From Clostridia bacterium (GTDB lineage Bacteria; Bacillota; Clostridia; Christensenellales; Borkfalkiaceae): a DNA stretch of 5,047 nucleotides. The notes below the pieces were generated by a model that searched no databases, had not been told where the DNA came from, and saw only the letters and a list, made by a program, of their open reading frames with translations. Made by a program: the position numbers and the translations under genes. Positions 4,954-5,047 of this stretch are shown piece by piece. The stretch is taken from positions 1 to 5,047 of the forward strand of contig CAAGLC010000037.1 of assembly GCA_900770685.1 (NCBI GenBank). Reading direction: 5' to 3'. The stretch's first letter is position 1, and each line of letters starts with the position of its first letter.

Positions 4954-5047
4954 GTGCCTTAATTGCAACGGAAGAACAAAAGAAAAGCAAAAAGCAGAAA
5001 TAGTTACGCAATTAAGGCAAAAATATCCGCTTGAAATCTTGTTAAAA
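4950..5047 (+). pseudogene. Start of IS150-type OrfB (DDE transposase), with a frame break, cut by window edge
   Basis: OrfB is the catalytic DDE subunit; only its first 30 or so residues are visible, and the catalytic residues lie beyond the window. In the -1 frame the sequence reads LSALIATEEQKKSK and then hits TAG at 5001-5003. The expected continuation, AEIVTQLRQKYPLEILLK, is in a second frame beginning at 4994. The switch falls in a run of five A (4989-4993). With six A the protein would read KSKKAEIVTQ without interruption. This points to a one-base deletion that kills the transposase, or a homopolymer error in the assembly. Confidence 0.7.

Larger units (their letters stand above)
4539..5047 (+). 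mobile_element. Left part of an IS3-family (IS150-type) insertion sequence
   Basis: The left end begins at TGCACCCCAAAAGTTAGACA (4539-4558), a TG-started terminal repeat typical of this group. It is followed by orfA, an A-run frameshift site and the start of orfB. The right end and target duplication lie outside the window, so the exact boundary is inferred from the TG. The element sits about 150 bases upstream of the divergent lipoprotein gene and does not interrupt it. Confidence 0.9.

Noticed and set aside
1..5047. CRISPR array, tRNA, rRNA or attachment site
   Set aside because: No regularly spaced direct repeats, no recognisable tRNA or rRNA sequence, and no integrase-associated site were seen.

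Overview
The window looks like a piece of chromosome from an endospore-forming member of the Clostridia (Firmicutes/Bacillota). The evidence is a spoVAC-spoVAD pair in clostridial order, an AgrA/AgrC-style LytTR two-component pair, AT-rich genes with strong GGAG-type ribosome binding sites, and an IS3-family (IS150-type) insertion sequence. I cannot name a species.

Layout. Bases 1-1133, minus strand: the spore dipicolinate (DPA) channel operon. It has a candidate SigG promoter, a possible 35-residue TTG-started leader ORF, spoVAC, and the first half of spoVAD, which runs off the left edge. Bases 1189-3201, plus strand: a SigA-type promoter drives a LytTR response regulator and, 14 bases later, a seven-helix GHKL sensor kinase. 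Directly after the kinase stop codon comes a coiled-coil protein with a C-terminal membrane anchor. Its reading frame is open back to the kinase end but has no ATG/GTG/TTG start until base 3362, so it looks like the 3' end of a longer gene. Bases 3884-4062: a run of four inverted repeats between convergent genes, including a terminator for each direction. Bases 4098-4385, minus strand: a 95-residue lipoprotein with two CxxC pairs. Bases 4539-5047: the left end of an IS150-type element, with complete orfA and the start of an orfB that carries an extra frame break.

How the parts work together. SpoVAC and SpoVAD are part of the machinery that moves DPA into the forespore and out at germination. 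The regulator and kinase form a signalling pair that probably senses a peptide or an envelope signal. Its target cannot be read from the sequence, and nothing ties it to the spore operon beyond divergent adjacency. The lipoprotein and the coiled-coil protein are both predicted to be cell-surface proteins of unknown role.

I did not find a convincing new multi-gene system. The points most worth checking are the start-less coiled-coil frame abutting the kinase, the leader ORF overlapping spoVAC, the cysteine-pair lipoprotein, and the hairpin that masks the IS orfA ribosome binding site.
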